Made by a program: the position numbers and the translations under genes
Origin: Arctopsyche grandis
Lineage: Eukaryota > Arthropoda > Insecta > Trichoptera > Hydropsychidae
Assembly (NCBI RefSeq): GCF_051622035.1
Contig: NC_135362.1
Location: 24,141,001 to 24,205,000, forward strand
Direction: 5' to 3'
DNA: 64,000 nucleotides
The notes under the pieces: model-generated
Databases searched by the model: none
What the model was told of the DNA's origin: nothing
The model's input: only the letters and a program-made list of their open reading frames with translations
Shown here: positions 36,901 to 48,245 of the stretch, piece by piece
How positions within the stretch are numbered: position 1 is the first letter of the stretch
Layout: each line of letters starts with the position of its first letter

Positions 36901-39900
36901 AATTTGTGACTCCAAGTTGATCGTTTCTTATCAGAGTTTGCCAATTTACCTGATTTTCGTTGTTGAAACGGTTCCTCAGTGATTTATGTAATAAAAATGC
37001 TACAATGTTTGTAATTAATTGTCTAGGAAGGCGCATTGGGCCTTCTATGTAAAAAATAAAATACCGTGTACGGTACTATGGCGCTTTTTAGAAGGTTGAA
37101 CACCATACTGCACAGTTATAGATCAGCGTATGTGTAATAGTGTTACTATGATTCAATTTGGTTTGAGTCCAATTTGTTATACGTTTTCAAGTAAAGTCAG
37201 GTTTATGTCAATGCAAAACCCTATATGATTGTAAGTAGACTTCATACGTACTTGAAGATAGTGCTTAAAGTGGTAGGTGGCTTTATTATGGCTGGACTTG
37301 GCTACGGCTGGTTTGCAAAATAGTACAGCTTTCTGATAGAGGAAGACATGCCGCTGACGGGCACGGAGTCGAAGTCTCATGTCGCGTTTACTGTCCGTGA
37401 CGACCGAAAAAGAACCTTGCATCAATAATTCACCTTGTTGACTGAGATCCACCTGGAAAGTATACAAGACTTCATTTCATAATGCGAATTCGGCAGACAT
37501 TAATTAGTGCAATAAATCGGTACTCACAGGAAATCCTGTAATAGCAATTTGATGCATGGAATCATTGACACACTTGAGCACGACTAGCATGCACTCCAAA
37601 GCTTCTTGCAAGCCTTTACTGGTCGATCCACTTTCACTATATCTTAATAAATCCTGTAAATCGGTCGAATTATTATTAGTATTGCATTGTATGTTATATG
37701 TAATGTATAGAATTGATTTATTTTTGTCCTGTACCTTTAAAAGTAATTGGTATTTTGTTATCCTTTGAACTGGTTTGAGCAAATATGCAGCCAAAGGAAG
37801 TTTATGTCCTAATTTTAACTGACACGCCTGGAGGAATAGATGAGTGTCTACTAGAGCGGAACGTAGCCTTTCCGAGCGTGGTATGTTCTGACAATAGTAA
37901 CTATATAATCGGAAGAAGGTATCTCTCTAAAATAGAAAATAGAAAATAAACATAAAACACATTTACATATATTTGATATAAAAAAATATGAATTTGAAAG
38001 CTGATAACAAGTGGCAATTCAGAGGAAGAGGAAGTAGTGTACGCTGTTAAACCAAAGATAACACGAAATAACAATGAATAAATACCCAAAGCCTCATTAA
38101 AATAAAAAAATTGTCAAATTTGTAGTATATTGAAATTTTTTGATTATAACAGGTTTTTGAGATTTAACCAGCTTATTATACTTTTAAGTAGGACGCATTA
38201 TCATTTTTTTTTGTGTTGTGAAGTCTTCCAAGTAAAAGCTCATAAAAGATCATGGAAAAATGAATATGTACATATATGATTACTCCGTAACAAGCGATCT
38301 CGCGCACGTCACTAAAATTTCGATCACGGAACATCTGGCACGCGAAATATTGTACCAAAAAGAACCTGATAAGAAGTGCCAGATATTCTGTATTCGCGAT
38401 TTCTGTGGCATCGATAGTTGCAATGTGCGCAATAGTCCGTTTATCGTATATGTATATATAATACATAATCAACAGACAAGAAGGGATACAAAATATGTGA
38501 AAATTTAACTTACTTTCTGAACAAAACATAGAGCAACAAGTTCAGTAGTCGATATGCAATTTTCAATATCTTTCAAAAACACCTCCGAGTGAAACGTGAA
38601 GATTTCATCTAGATTACCGAAGAGTACATTCACTTTGTCGGTGAGTCCAGGTGGGATCAGAGCCGTATTATCCGGATTTTCCACTTCTTCTTTATAACCC
38701 TGAAACAATCAAAATTGAAAGATTAATACAATATAAGCCAATTGAATACTTAGTAGGTGATAAAATATTACAGAATCATCGGAGAGAGTGCTGAAGGCTT
38801 CAGTCCATTCCCGTAAACGATTATCATATAAATCGTATAAAGATTTCAAATCGTCTTTGCCGTTTTTATTAGTATAACTCTTCGGCTTATGAAGTTTGTG
38901 AGACGGTATGGGATCGGTATAAATGTTGCTTTTGGCCGATTGCCATTTCATATTAGAATAATCTCTATTGTTATATTTGGATAGTATTCGTTTGCAGGTC
39001 AGAGTTGAACTTGACGTTTTGGCATTCCAATCTGATGCTTTTTTAGTCTTGGCAAAGTTCGGCAAAGTGCTGTAGTGATCGCTCATTGTACTATTCCATT
39101 TGTTCATCTTTTTAGTATAGTCTTTAATCAAGGATGAGTATACATCGTCTGAATTCTTCCTGCAACACTTTTTAAGCGAGGAATAATGATCCGATTGTAA
39201 AGAGTTGCACGATGTTAAGTTTGGCAATGATGAATATAACAAATTGTTGTTTTTCAACGATCTAGTATAAATACTTTGTTTGAGCGTTGTCGTCGAAGAT
39301 GGAATTGACTTCAGTGAGGATTTACAAGATTTATTTTGAAGGTGTGGAGCGTTGCACAACCGAGTACAGCATCCGACAAAAGGAGAACCGAACGTGACGT
39401 TGTCGTTTAAAAAGTGTTCAAAATTTAAATCAGAAACATTGACTTTGGCAATATCTTTATCACTGGCACACTTGTAACTTCCAAAGCACATGATTTTAGA
39501 CTTGATCTTCGAACATCGTTTCTTTGTCGCACTGTAATCGAACAGTTTAACTTGGTTGGCGTAGTCACTGAACAGTGTCGATTCGGACGGGGTGCGTAAA
39601 AGTCTATTCTTTGTCCTCAATGCCTGCTTGAACTTTGTCAATCCACCGCATTCTGAATCCTCGTGCTGATCCATCCACTTGGAGCTTTTATCCAGACTGT
39701 ATTTGCCATGTTTCATTTTGGTGCTTTCACCACGAGATCGTTGCACCGACTGACTAGAATTTGCCGATGCAATGTTTATCCGACACGCTCGGAAGGACGC
39801 CGTGGTCTGTTAACCGTATTAATAAGTAGATATCCGCGTTCGTCTCTAGAGCGTTCTTGATTTATTATAGATTATATAAAGTAAGGTTACCTTTAATATA

Positions 39901-40031
39901 GCGCCGAGTTCTTGGACGTAAGCTCGCTCGGTGTGGAGGAGTTCGGCGAGGACGTGGCCCCGCTTTGCTTTGCGTGCTTCACTGTCTTCGGTCGAAGTGG
40001 TTGAACTCTCTGAACTGGCCGATGTTTCCAT
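27909..40031 (-). CDS. Mcf2l: Dbl-family Rho guanine-nucleotide exchange factor, MCF2L/DBS type (DH-PH-SH3 part; 5' incomplete)
   Basis: The DH-PH unit catalyses GDP release from Rho-family GTPases at membranes; DBS acts on RhoA and Cdc42. Core exons: 39891-40031, 38514-38699, 37735-37926, 37528-37653, 37252-37452, 36100-36314, 35834-36029, 28081-28213 and 27909-28000, all with matching phases. The DH starts in the first (HVLAELLHTERAYVQELG), continues GYKEEVENPD and VLFGNLDEIFTFHSEVFLK, and has the signature LLKPVQRITKYQLLLK and VNDSMHQIAITGF. The PH has GELLMQGSFSVVTDSKR and VKGDPRRFEVW, with the C-terminal helix QAWVAQIKRVLLEQLEELK. A Ser/acidic linker precedes the SH3 (LADYCAVGPSEVSLRDGD, GWWFVKL, GEGWAPAAYLNHL). 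Order and wording match vertebrate MCF2L closely. The acceptor at 40032 shows upstream exons exist; no CRAL-TRIO or spectrin exon was found to the right within the window. The last intron but one is 7.6 kb. The extra exon 38772-39806 is listed separately. Confidence 0.9.
28422..29225. mobile_element. MITE of the GTAGTTGGCCACTT family carrying a piggyBac insert
   Basis: The left end (AATTGGCCAGTCTAAGCATA, then GTAGTTAGCCACTTG) pairs with the right end (CAGGTGGCCAACCACTATAG, then CCAATTGATGGCC). A shorter relative is at 40097-40260. The middle is taken up by the piggyBac-type element 28511-28995, so the host MITE was originally about 315 bp. Confidence 0.6.
28511..28995. mobile_element. piggyBac-type MITE (copy 3)
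   Basis: The ends CCGTTTGCCCGCGGCC and TTGCCGCGGGCAAAGGG are flanked by TTAA on both sides (28507-28510, 28996-28999). No transposase frame. It lies in the long RhoGEF intron and inside another MITE. Confidence 0.8.
29268..29998. mobile_element. GTCTGTTCATAC-family MITE with a SINE inserted
   Basis: The left end (TTTATTCATACTGGTACAGC) pairs with the right end (TGCTGGATAGTATGAACAGA). A minus-oriented SINE of the alternative-head subfamily occupies about 29600-29850. The family is shared with the element at 18025-18414. Confidence 0.55.
31097..32056 (+). mobile_element. Internally deleted piggyBac-like transposon
   Basis: Terminal CCCTTTGGCTGCTACGA and TCGTTGTAGCAATCAAAGGG-type ends are flanked by TTAA (31093-31096 and 32057-32060). 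At 960 bp it is far shorter than an autonomous element of about 2.5 kb, and it keeps only a short reading frame resembling the acidic start of a transposase (31658-31885). Confidence 0.8.
31658..31885 (+). pseudogene. Remnant of piggyBac transposase N-terminus
   Basis: The frame encodes 75 residues starting MISDSESDESE, followed by a short basic patch and several DNEPEI or DDEPEI stretches. An acidic, Ser-rich N-terminus of this kind is usual in piggyBac transposases. The catalytic DDD core is wholly missing, so it cannot be active. It lies within the TTAA-flanked element. Confidence 0.5.
33605..34462. mobile_element. TAAGGGCGAAA-family MITE (copy 2, long)
   Basis: It starts TAAGGGCGAAAACACACTGA and ends CAGTGTGTTTTCGTCCTAA. 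Internal family motifs such as CATTATCGATCACTGTCAAG and CTCCAGGGGGTGATTTTTGG are present. At 858 bp it is longer than the other copies, probably through extra insertions. It is within the RhoGEF intron. Confidence 0.65.
34689..35045. mobile_element. hAT-type MITE (copy 1)
   Basis: The ends CAGAGAGATGTAATAAGAAT and ATTAATATTACATTTCTCTG are inverted. The flanks ACTGATAG and ACTGATGC agree in six of eight positions, an aged 8-bp target duplication. An inverted second copy with an exact duplication lies at 41900-42185. Confidence 0.7.
36368..36741 (+). mobile_element. Solo LTR (374 bp) in a RhoGEF intron
   Basis: It starts TGTAACGTGGGAATAT and ends CTACGCAACA, with a perfect 4-bp duplication GTAA on both sides (36364-36367, 36742-36745). 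It is the same LTR family as 7111-7651. No internal retrotransposon sequence remains. Confidence 0.85.
36868..37066 (+). repeat. 5'-truncated SINE in a RhoGEF intron
   Basis: The common body (TGACTCCAAGTTGATCGTTT, then GTTGAAACGGTTCC) and the tail GGAAGGCGCATTGGG with an A-rich end are present. The tRNA-like head is missing, consistent with incomplete reverse transcription. Confidence 0.7.
38772..39806 (-). CDS. 345-codon in-frame exon inside the DH domain of the RhoGEF gene
   Basis: This exon lies between the first two DH exons. It has an acceptor (GGTTAACAG|ACC) and a donor (GATTCT|GTAATA) and is phase 0 at both ends. It is open for all 345 codons in AT-rich DNA, with coding-like codon use. 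The encoded segment is basic and Ser/Lys/Tyr/Asn-rich, with no domain I recognise. It contains repeated short motifs (LYSSLPNL, HYSSLKK, VYSSLIKDY, HYSTLPNF) and eleven or so scattered cysteines. The flanking introns are 84 and 72 nt. Options: an included insertion between the ELGAILK and GYKEEV halves of DH helix 1, a cassette exon, an alternative first exon (for example from the MKHGKYSL methionine) or a last exon (stop at 38709-38711 if unspliced). The sequence alone cannot decide. Confidence 0.7.
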
Positions 40032-40096
40032 CTGTAAAGATAAAAAAAGTGTTACAATTAATACAACGTACGGCTTTGATTCACATAAGAGAGAGA

Positions 40097-40260
40097 TTAT
40101 AGCAATTGGCCGGGGCATAGCATAGTAGTTGGCCACTTACATAGATCTCCAACTCAAAAGTAGTCATATTCCCATTGATAAACGTATCATTTTGGGCATA
40201 TAAGATTCTCTCACTAAGTTCAAGTGGTCAACTACTATATACTACAGACCGGTCATTTAC
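40097..40260. repeat. Short MITE of the GTAGTTGGCCACTT family
   Basis: The left arm (CAATTGGCCGGGGCATAG, then GTAGTTGGCCACTT) and the right arm (AAGTGGTCAACTACTATA, then ACCGGTCATTTAC) are inverted copies. It lies immediately upstream of the first visible RhoGEF exon. Confidence 0.6.
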
Positions 40261-41899
40261 AATTCATTTCAATTTTATAATCAGTAAATTGTACATATGT
40301 TATAGATAGAATATGAAAGCTAGCTTTCGATAATAAATCATATGTAAATGGGACCAAAAATTTATTGATCATTCGATATGGAATATATTGACCTGGAAAG
40401 CAATTTGAGCTAGCTTAGTCTACCTTTTGCCTAATTAATTCTGTCATTAATTTTAATGCAAATTTTACTTAAAAAATAAAATCTTACTTATAGCATTATA
40501 AATAAATGGCATGGTTATTAAAAATATATATATACATATGTAACAAAAGTTAAATTCATAATATAATAAATCAGGAAAATAAGCAACATGTTGTTTATTT
40601 ACAATAGTGTTTTAGTATGAAATTTAATAAGAGACAATTTTTGGCCAGTTGATATTGTAGGAATTGGGCATTTGAATTAAAGCCTAAAATTAAAATATTG
40701 CAGATTGCTATCAGTAAGAAGTGAGCAAGAGCACCATGGATTGCACACCAGGTACATATTATTTATTATATGTATATAAAATTTAGCATTAATATTGATC
40801 AGATTAAAAATAATTTAAAACCTCATAATATTTCTCTAATTAAAAATTGTATAAGCATATGAATTAAAATACAGGTAAATTAAATTTAAATAAAGAGGCA
40901 GAAACAAAATCCCCTTTACTTCATTATGATGAAATAATTTACTTTTTATTAGAAGCTGTCAAACTCAAATAGAAAGTCTCATCTGAACGATTATAACCAC
41001 AATGTGAACTCTCTAATCGTCAAAAATTTCATCCGCAATAAAACACACGTTTTGCAATAAAAATATATTGAAAACGGACATGGTCACAGTCGGTCACCTT
41101 ACGGCGCCATTATCAACTGTCATTTCAAACATCAAAATCAAAATGCCGGCAATTAGCAATAAATTACCATTCTAATACACATAACATAAACCCATATTGA
41201 AATTTGCACAATTGTAATTCGGCGCCGACAATTCGACTTTGAGGTTACGAATGCAAATTTAAAAAAAGTCGTTACAGGAGGTCGTAAACCGAGAGACAAT
41301 ACACGTGACAAAGGCGGCTCGTGAAACACACGAGTGAATAAACAATATTTTAATATTTAAAAACACAGTGGCGTGCCTTTTTTTCGAGCAAGGGAAACGC
41401 GTTAAAAAGGCGATATCCACATTTGAACACTTCGTATATGGGGTCGTCCATTTCACAATAATATAAAAATATACAATACAACCGAACGCCGACAAAAGGG
41501 GCGTTCAACTGCGGGCTCGCGTACCGACAGGGGTAACAAACGCCATTTACGTCCTAACGCGCACTTGGGAAGCGCTCCTGCAACTGGGGGACGCGACCCT
41601 TGTAATATTTACCACAAAACCCACAATATGAACTAAGTGTTGCGTCCTTAGAAGGCAAATACGATATCTCTACATTACCTAATTCATCGGAGCATCGTTT
41701 GAAAGATTACAAAAAATAATTTTTCATTTGTAACAATTACAAATGTAAAATTTCCCATTTGTGTTTTGCCCGTTAATATTTATTTCAACGGGTGATTTTG
41801 GACAGGAATCGACATGTAAAAATTTATAACTTTTGTACATTGCATTGCCAAAAAATGTGACGTTATTTTGAAAAGTTTAATGAAAATAGGAACAAAACT
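40261..41899. other. AT-rich sequence upstream of the first visible RhoGEF exon
   Basis: This is presumably intron of the RhoGEF gene. A more GC-rich patch at about 41080-41650 holds no convincing exon. No Sec14 or spectrin coding was recognised. Confidence 0.4.
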
Positions 41900-42185
41900 C
41901 AGAGAAATTTAATATTAATAGAAGTGTCCTTAGGTTAGGTGTTCTTTTGTTGTCAAGTGACATTCTGTCCACGGACAGATCTAAATAATTTTAGATGGGC
42001 AAGCGTCGGTAAAAATTGCACAATACATTCAAAAACACACAATAAACAACATCGGATACATTTTTATAAGTAAATTGATCCGATTGTATTCCGTGCGATG
42101 TAGCGTATTTATAGAGACGTACCGCGCAAAATTGACAACAATTATTTATTCGTAAGGGCCCCTCTATTATTATTACATCTCTCTG
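41900..42185. mobile_element. hAT-type MITE (copy 2) with exact 8-bp duplication
   Basis: The ends CAGAGAAATTTAATATTAAT and ATTACATCTCTCTG are flanked by ACAAAACT on both sides (41892-41899, 42186-42193). The internal sequence matches the reverse complement of copy 1 at 34689-35045. It abuts the piggyBac MITE at 42201. Confidence 0.85.
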
Positions 42186-42200
42186 ACAAAACTACATTAA

Positions 42201-42731
42201 CCCTTTGAGTGCTGACGTCTTTTCCAACTAGAATTATTTAGAAATCCAATAGAAAGCAGGTATAAAAATTGTAGATAATCCATACAAACCCTAGATAACT
42301 ACCGCCGAGGATTTCGAGTTTTGTAAAGGTGTGTTTAGACTCTCTAATATATCTTGCAACAATGTAAAATAAACAAAAGAAGTCTATTAATGACTGTATT
42401 TTTCCAAAACTAATTCCATCTTCTTCATTGTTGTTAAAATTTAATGCTTACAATCTAAAATATTCAGCAGCTAGGGATTTCCATCGGGAAATTCTGCTAT
42501 GGTGATATATATTCAGAAATTCTGATGTAAACATGTCTTTATAAATGTTGACAAATTAATGACACTGATTACACGACCCATGTTCAATGAATTTTTTTTT
42601 GAATGCTAAGGCTTAGCGGGTAGTTTTCTTGTTTACTTAGTACATGCTCAAAATACAACGTTTATCGGCGTTTTTCAGGCCCATGGACTCGTTGGCAAAA
42701 CGCCGATTGGCGTTGGTCAACATTCAAAGGG
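42201..42731. mobile_element. piggyBac-type MITE (copy 2)
   Basis: The ends CCCTTTGAGTGCTGACG and CAACATTCAAAGGG are preceded by TTAA (42197-42200) and followed by ATAA, one base off. It is highly similar to 24736-25305 along its length. Confidence 0.8.
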
Positions 42732-44480
42732 ATAATGGCTCAATTTGGACAAAGCGTGGAGTTACGTATATTATTGTGTATCTTTGCGTTCTCAGCGTTA
42801 TATTTTGATGTGGACGTTCCGCATTTTTGGCGGAACTCATTATAATTTATAATGTGAATGTAAAAATAAATTATGCAGTGTTAGTATTTGAATGGGCAAA
42901 TTGCAAACAAGTCGTAAACCCAAATTTAATTAATTATGCGTTATAACTGTGTTTTTTTACTATATTTTTTGACGTGTCGTTGATGTGTCCGTTTGTTTGT
43001 ATAACGACTTCCGTTGAGCGGTTTTTAGAGAAATTATGATAAAACGTTATTAAACAAGTCTTAGTTGATTCATCACGATAAAGATTATTGGGTAGTTTTG
43101 CGCAATGGTCCTAACCTTTGAGAGTATTATTTGTATTTGTATATATTATAAAATATGATGTATGGACACGAAATTTGGGAATTGATGTCAGAATGTTGTA
43201 CAATGCACTCAAATAAGTATAGAGCGTTACATATTTCTTAAAAAAGTGAAAAAAATAATGGTATGGGAACAAGAAATAAGGTTAAATTTAAGATGTGTAA
43301 GGAATTAATATTAAAAACAATATTTTCAAACTATACACATTTAGTCTAAAAGTATAAAAAAGATTTAATCTAAATACACAGTTATTATTTTATTAATATT
43401 ATATGCATTAGTAAACAACAGTAATGTAATTTTGAAGCATTTTTGAAATATGTGGGTAGGGTCTTTTTGTGTAATCCATACATGCATATTGCCAGCACTG
43501 ATAAATAAGTATATCATTAATATCTATAATAGTGAAAGATTTATTATGTACAACTTGTTGCTACCATAATACGAATATGAAAGGGGTGCTTTCGTTAAAT
43601 GTTGAGATGCTCTGGTAAGCAAGGTACAACGGCATTTTACCTTGAGACGCGAGGGGAGGGATCCCCAAAGACAGCTGGTCCACACAAGTGGTACAAAAAA
43701 TAACAAGGGCAAAAAAAACGAACCGCTAAGAAAAGTTGGGTTAACACAATTTAATAAATCATATCCAATTACAATAAAATAACACAAATAGTAGCAAACA
43801 TAGTATTTATGAAAATATTATGACGAAAGTATTATTAAGGATTACCGAAAAGGGATGGTAGAGGACCTTAGGAATGCGATGATGGCCTCTGGCCCAAAGC
43901 CGAAAACTAATCGTAATTTAGGAGTGCGCCAAACGGAGATTGATAGGTATTTTTTTTAGTCTCCATGCTCGACTAGGAATCACAAAAACTTTTTTTTGTG
44001 ACCAACACACGACTCGACAAATGAAAAGGCGATTTCAAGAAATTTATATGAACGACTCGACTTTAGAGAGTCTTTAATTAATATTATGTATTAGATGTAT
44101 TATGAACATTTATAAGGATTGTAAATAGGTTTTTGAGCTCTTTTTCCTATTATGCTTTAGATTAACATTAGAATAATATAATACTGTGATTACTAACCAA
44201 ATTAAATTAAATTGTAAAATAGAAAATGATCAGTAGATCAGTAGCTATTAAAATAGATATAAGATGTATTGTGAACATAATTTCGTAATAATAAAAAGCA
44301 TTTAAAAATCAAAAAAATATGAACGACAAATAATAAATAAAGCTCGAATAATGAAAGTGCACCAGTGTTGGCATTCCCATTTTTACTAACCTCTTATACG
44401 TTTTACATGGTTTTCGTTTGAGAAGTCATTTTTATATCTGTTATCTCTTCCGATCGTTTTCATACTTTTCCATATTGCTC
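42732..44480. other. AT-rich stretch, no gene recognised
   Basis: Only short frames. A moderately GC-rich patch at about 43580-43700 gives no recognisable protein on either strand. Confidence 0.4.
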
Positions 44481-44489
44481 ATTTTTGAA

Positions 44490-45115
44490 TATTATTGCCA
44501 GAAGTAGGCGTTCGGTCGTTGCTTTTCGCACAAAAAGTGATTCACTATTGTCAACCATGCTTTTTTGCTCTCTTGCATTGAACACTGATGGAGCGGTCTA
44601 TTGTTATTTGAAAAGTACCCAACCAACGCCGAAGACTAATTACTGCTTCGAAATAAGGAATTACTGCGAAGACGAAATAAGGAAAATGTGTGGGTTGAGA
44701 TGGATGAGAGTTGCGCAAAGCAGAAACGAGTGGAAGCGTTTTGGAAAGGACTTCATGCAGCAGTAGATGGTGAATGGTTGTAAATGATGATTATGATGAA
44801 GCCATAACTAAGAAAAGGCGGTCAGGATGCTTTTGCCCAGAAAAATCACTTCAATTTCTATTATCAACCTTTTTTTTTACTCTCTAACTTTGTAGAACAA
44901 TAGTAATGGACAATAATTAACTCTTTTTCTTAGGAAATGAAAACTCCACCGCTGAAGACTAGTCATAACCAAATATCAACATTGGGACGATGGTTTTTGT
45001 ACAAAAAATGGTTCACTATTGTCAACCATGCTATTTTACTTCCTTGCTTTGAACACTAATGGAGCGGTCTATTGTTATTTGAAAAGTACCCAACCAACGC
45101 CGAAGGCTAGTCATA
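44490..45115 (+). repeat. Direct repeats around a LINE 3'-end fragment
   Basis: About 125 bp containing TTCACTATTGTCAACCATGC and GGAGCGGTCTATTGTTATTT occurs at 44515-44642 and again at 44993-45112. Between them, 44685-44766 encodes RWMRVAQSRNEWKRFGKDF before a stop, matching the C-terminal tail (WRRIAQDRxxWR pattern) of many LINE reverse transcriptase ORFs. The region is therefore LINE-derived and duplicated. Confidence 0.55.
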
Positions 45116-47047
45116 ACTCATAACATAATTAGTCGTCGGGTTAATTGCGAATAACAATAGACCATTCTATAATATAAGTGATCAAAGCAAGACAGCAAAA
45201 AGGCTGGTAAAAATGTTTTTTTTCTAAGAAATAAACAAAAATACCCTGATCCCTAGCCTAAGTCTAGTCATAAGTCATAACTATCCTTAAAAATTTAGTG
45301 GTTTCTAAATAATAAACAATACTTTTCTAGTAAGTTGCCGTAACCTTGGAGAAGAATTAAACAAAGAAACATGTTTGGAATCCAATATTTGGTTAAAATA
45401 ATCTGATATAATAAATGATAATATGTTTACTACATAATTAGATTCAGTTTGTGAGATTTCCTGAGAATCCCTCACTAAACGACCAGCGGTGTTTTTTTTT
45501 TGTGGAAAGTTTCCTTTATTAACTTATTTTAAAATGAGTTTATTTTTGACCTCTGATAAGTATATAAATGTCATAATAAAACTGTATAGAAGATATACAT
45601 ATAATCAAAAGAAACTACTGCAGCTATTCTTCATATGAATCAAATTAGAATTAGTGATAAAAAAACTATAAAATTAAATCTGATGAACAAAAAAAAAAAA
45701 AGATAATAATTATTGAATTTATCGAGCGTAAGAAATATTTCGCCAATTGTGCGTACAATTAAATTACATATTAATTATTGTGTTTTACATTTTTTTGAAA
45801 TGAATACGTACGCTTGTGCGCTTTAATTATTCGAGGGCTTCTCATAGTGCGTGAGAAAGTATACTGGCAATTAGTATAGAAAATGTCGTGTTGATTAATA
45901 ACTACTACAGCAATATACCTACATATATAGTAAACATAGTAATAGACAAAATTTTGCTATTACGCACAATGCGTAATTAATTATTTATTACTACCAAACA
46001 TTATTATTATATTAATTGAATAAATGCAAAACAAATTGAATCATAGCGGTGTGTACATATGTATATGTTATAGGGTCAAAATGTTTAGCTCGTTGCCGTG
46101 TAAAATCAAGTTTCGCCAATTAAATCACCCAAAATCCAATTAACCCGACGATGATTGACGAGCGGGTTAATCGAGTCGCTTCATTATACGGTGGTGGCCG
46201 GCACGATGTTTCCATTTGCACGATATTTAAAGACAGTAGTTTAGAAAGGCATGGCACAAATGGATAGCGCGCGCACTCGCCGACTTGATTTCGTTGATGT
46301 AAAAGTAAAAGTGACAAGTGATCGATGAAAACTTTCCAAGTTCGCCTTGAACTTTACCAAGCATATCAAGCTGATGGACCCATGCAAGGTCTATTCGTTC
46401 AAGTCACGACCTTCAACTATTGATCAGACAATATGTATGAAAATTGTCGAAAACAGATTTTACAAAAAGTTCTTGATTACGACTAAAACAATAGTATCCC
46501 TGATGCATGTGAGTAGCTGTGTAGTATTGTGTATCAAATTGAGAGGTAAATCACTCAATTTCGGTAGGGCAATTTGTTTCAGGCAATAAATCAATTACAA
46601 GACCAAATTGAATCAGACCTAGACATATTTACAATTGAACAAGCAATTGTTAACAAAAGGTTTGGACCATAATTAAGCTGAAACGTCTGGTATATTATTA
46701 AATATTAATTCCTTGAAAGACCTACTACCCAATAGTTTATTGTTATTAATATTAGCATTAACTTAAAATAATATAAATAGCGTCTGAATATAAAAAAAAA
46801 CACACACAAAGTAAGGGCACAGACACAGAGTGGTACGCGGTACGTGTTTTTATTAAGATAATTTTGCACATGAAAAAAAAACGCTAGCACGCATGATCTA
46901 TGCCAGGCTAAAACTCGCCCCTAGGGTGTTATCGTGTTATCGCTGATATATTTTCCTTGTATTGATATACATAGGTTTAAACAGTCATTTCCATATTTGA
47001 AGAAATGTAGGAGAAACTAGATAGTACGAATTAAAAATGACATAAGA
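45116..47047. other. Gene-poor AT-rich stretch
   Basis: No supported exon or terminal-repeat element was found. A more GC-balanced patch at 46080-46330 has no convincing open frame. Confidence 0.4.
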
Positions 47048-47530
47048 CAAGCATCGGCAACCTATTTTGGCTGCGGGTCAAAATTAACCAATAGGTATGT
47101 GATTATTAAGTAGATGTTTCGGGTCAGTGGATATTTTCATTTTAAAACAGTTTTTATTGAATAATTATGTAACGTAGAGATTATTTGACACCAAAAAGGC
47201 CTCAAGCGTATAAACGAGCCGTATACAAGAACCAATAAGGTCTTGCGACCAATCGACCAATAATCTATCTGTTCGGAGAGTATGGATATCAGAACATTTA
47301 TACCCAATGGGTATAAATATTCGGCGGTTTTGATCCGTGCTTTATTCGGAGCTGTCAGGCAGACGGATCGAGAACAATAACTACCTCTACCACACTGTGC
47401 GTCTTTCACTCCGATCTCGGAAACTTCTCTACACGTCCACGCTACATTGGTGTCAGACAAATCTTAACGACAAGTGATGTCTTAACAAGTGAAGTCACTC
47501 GGTGACCCGCGGGTCATAGGTTGCCGATTG
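47048..47530. mobile_element. hAT-like inverted-repeat element carrying a gypsy-type LTR piece
   Basis: The ends GCATCGGCAACCTATTTTGG and GGTCATAGGTTGCCGATTG are inverted copies of a CxxCGGCAACC-type hAT terminus. Inside, 47168-47446 begins TGTAACGTAGAG, ends GCTACA and is followed by TTGGTGTCAGAC, the usual junction of a gypsy LTR with its primer-binding region. No clear target duplication was seen. Confidence 0.6.
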
Positions 47531-48245
47531 TTGAAATAATACACGTCCATTCACAGCTGGAGTTTACCTAGGCATGCCGTGCTGTACGATTAAATTCAAG
47601 CAGCACTTATTAAATTTGAAACGACACTCATATGAGTTACGTTACTTTACTAAAAACTCAAGTCGTGTTTATTTTATTTTATAAATAAAACATTAAAACA
47701 CGTAGAGAAAGAATGCAATGGAAATTCCACTGATAATGTCCGACTGGAAAAAATCCCTCGACACGACCGTAAAGCTTTATTATCTCTGCGTGCTTTTTGA
47801 ATTTCGAATTTTTTTCATAATAAATCTCGTCCAAAAGCGAAAGAAAGCCATACGTGCCGGGTCGGTCAGAATTCGCACTTGCGGATGAGACTTGTTCAGG
47901 ATGGGAAAAGTTTAGGCAAAAAATATCAGAAAAAAAATGGGAACGATAAACCGTATCAAAGCGATAATTTGGAACATCGACAGCCGTGAACAATACTGCG
48001 GATCATCGATTAGCCTTACAACGGTTATAGCTGAAGAAGCCACCGTAATGATGATGAAAATGATGGACGTCCACGGAGATGCAGAACCAGTCAATCAGCG
48101 TGTAATAAAAAAGTAGACGACGACGAATGAGTCAAATGATTCGTTTCATTGAAAGGTTTAAATCATTGGGTCAGTTGTCGATGACTATTATCAAGATTAA
48201 TAATTTTAATAAGTTCTAATTATTACTATGAAAAGGTAGAGAGAC

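Noticed and set aside
39846-40136. Treating ATG at 40031 as the RhoGEF translation start
   Set aside because: A good acceptor (TATCTTTACAG) ends exactly before this ATG, so it is more likely an internal codon of a longer protein.
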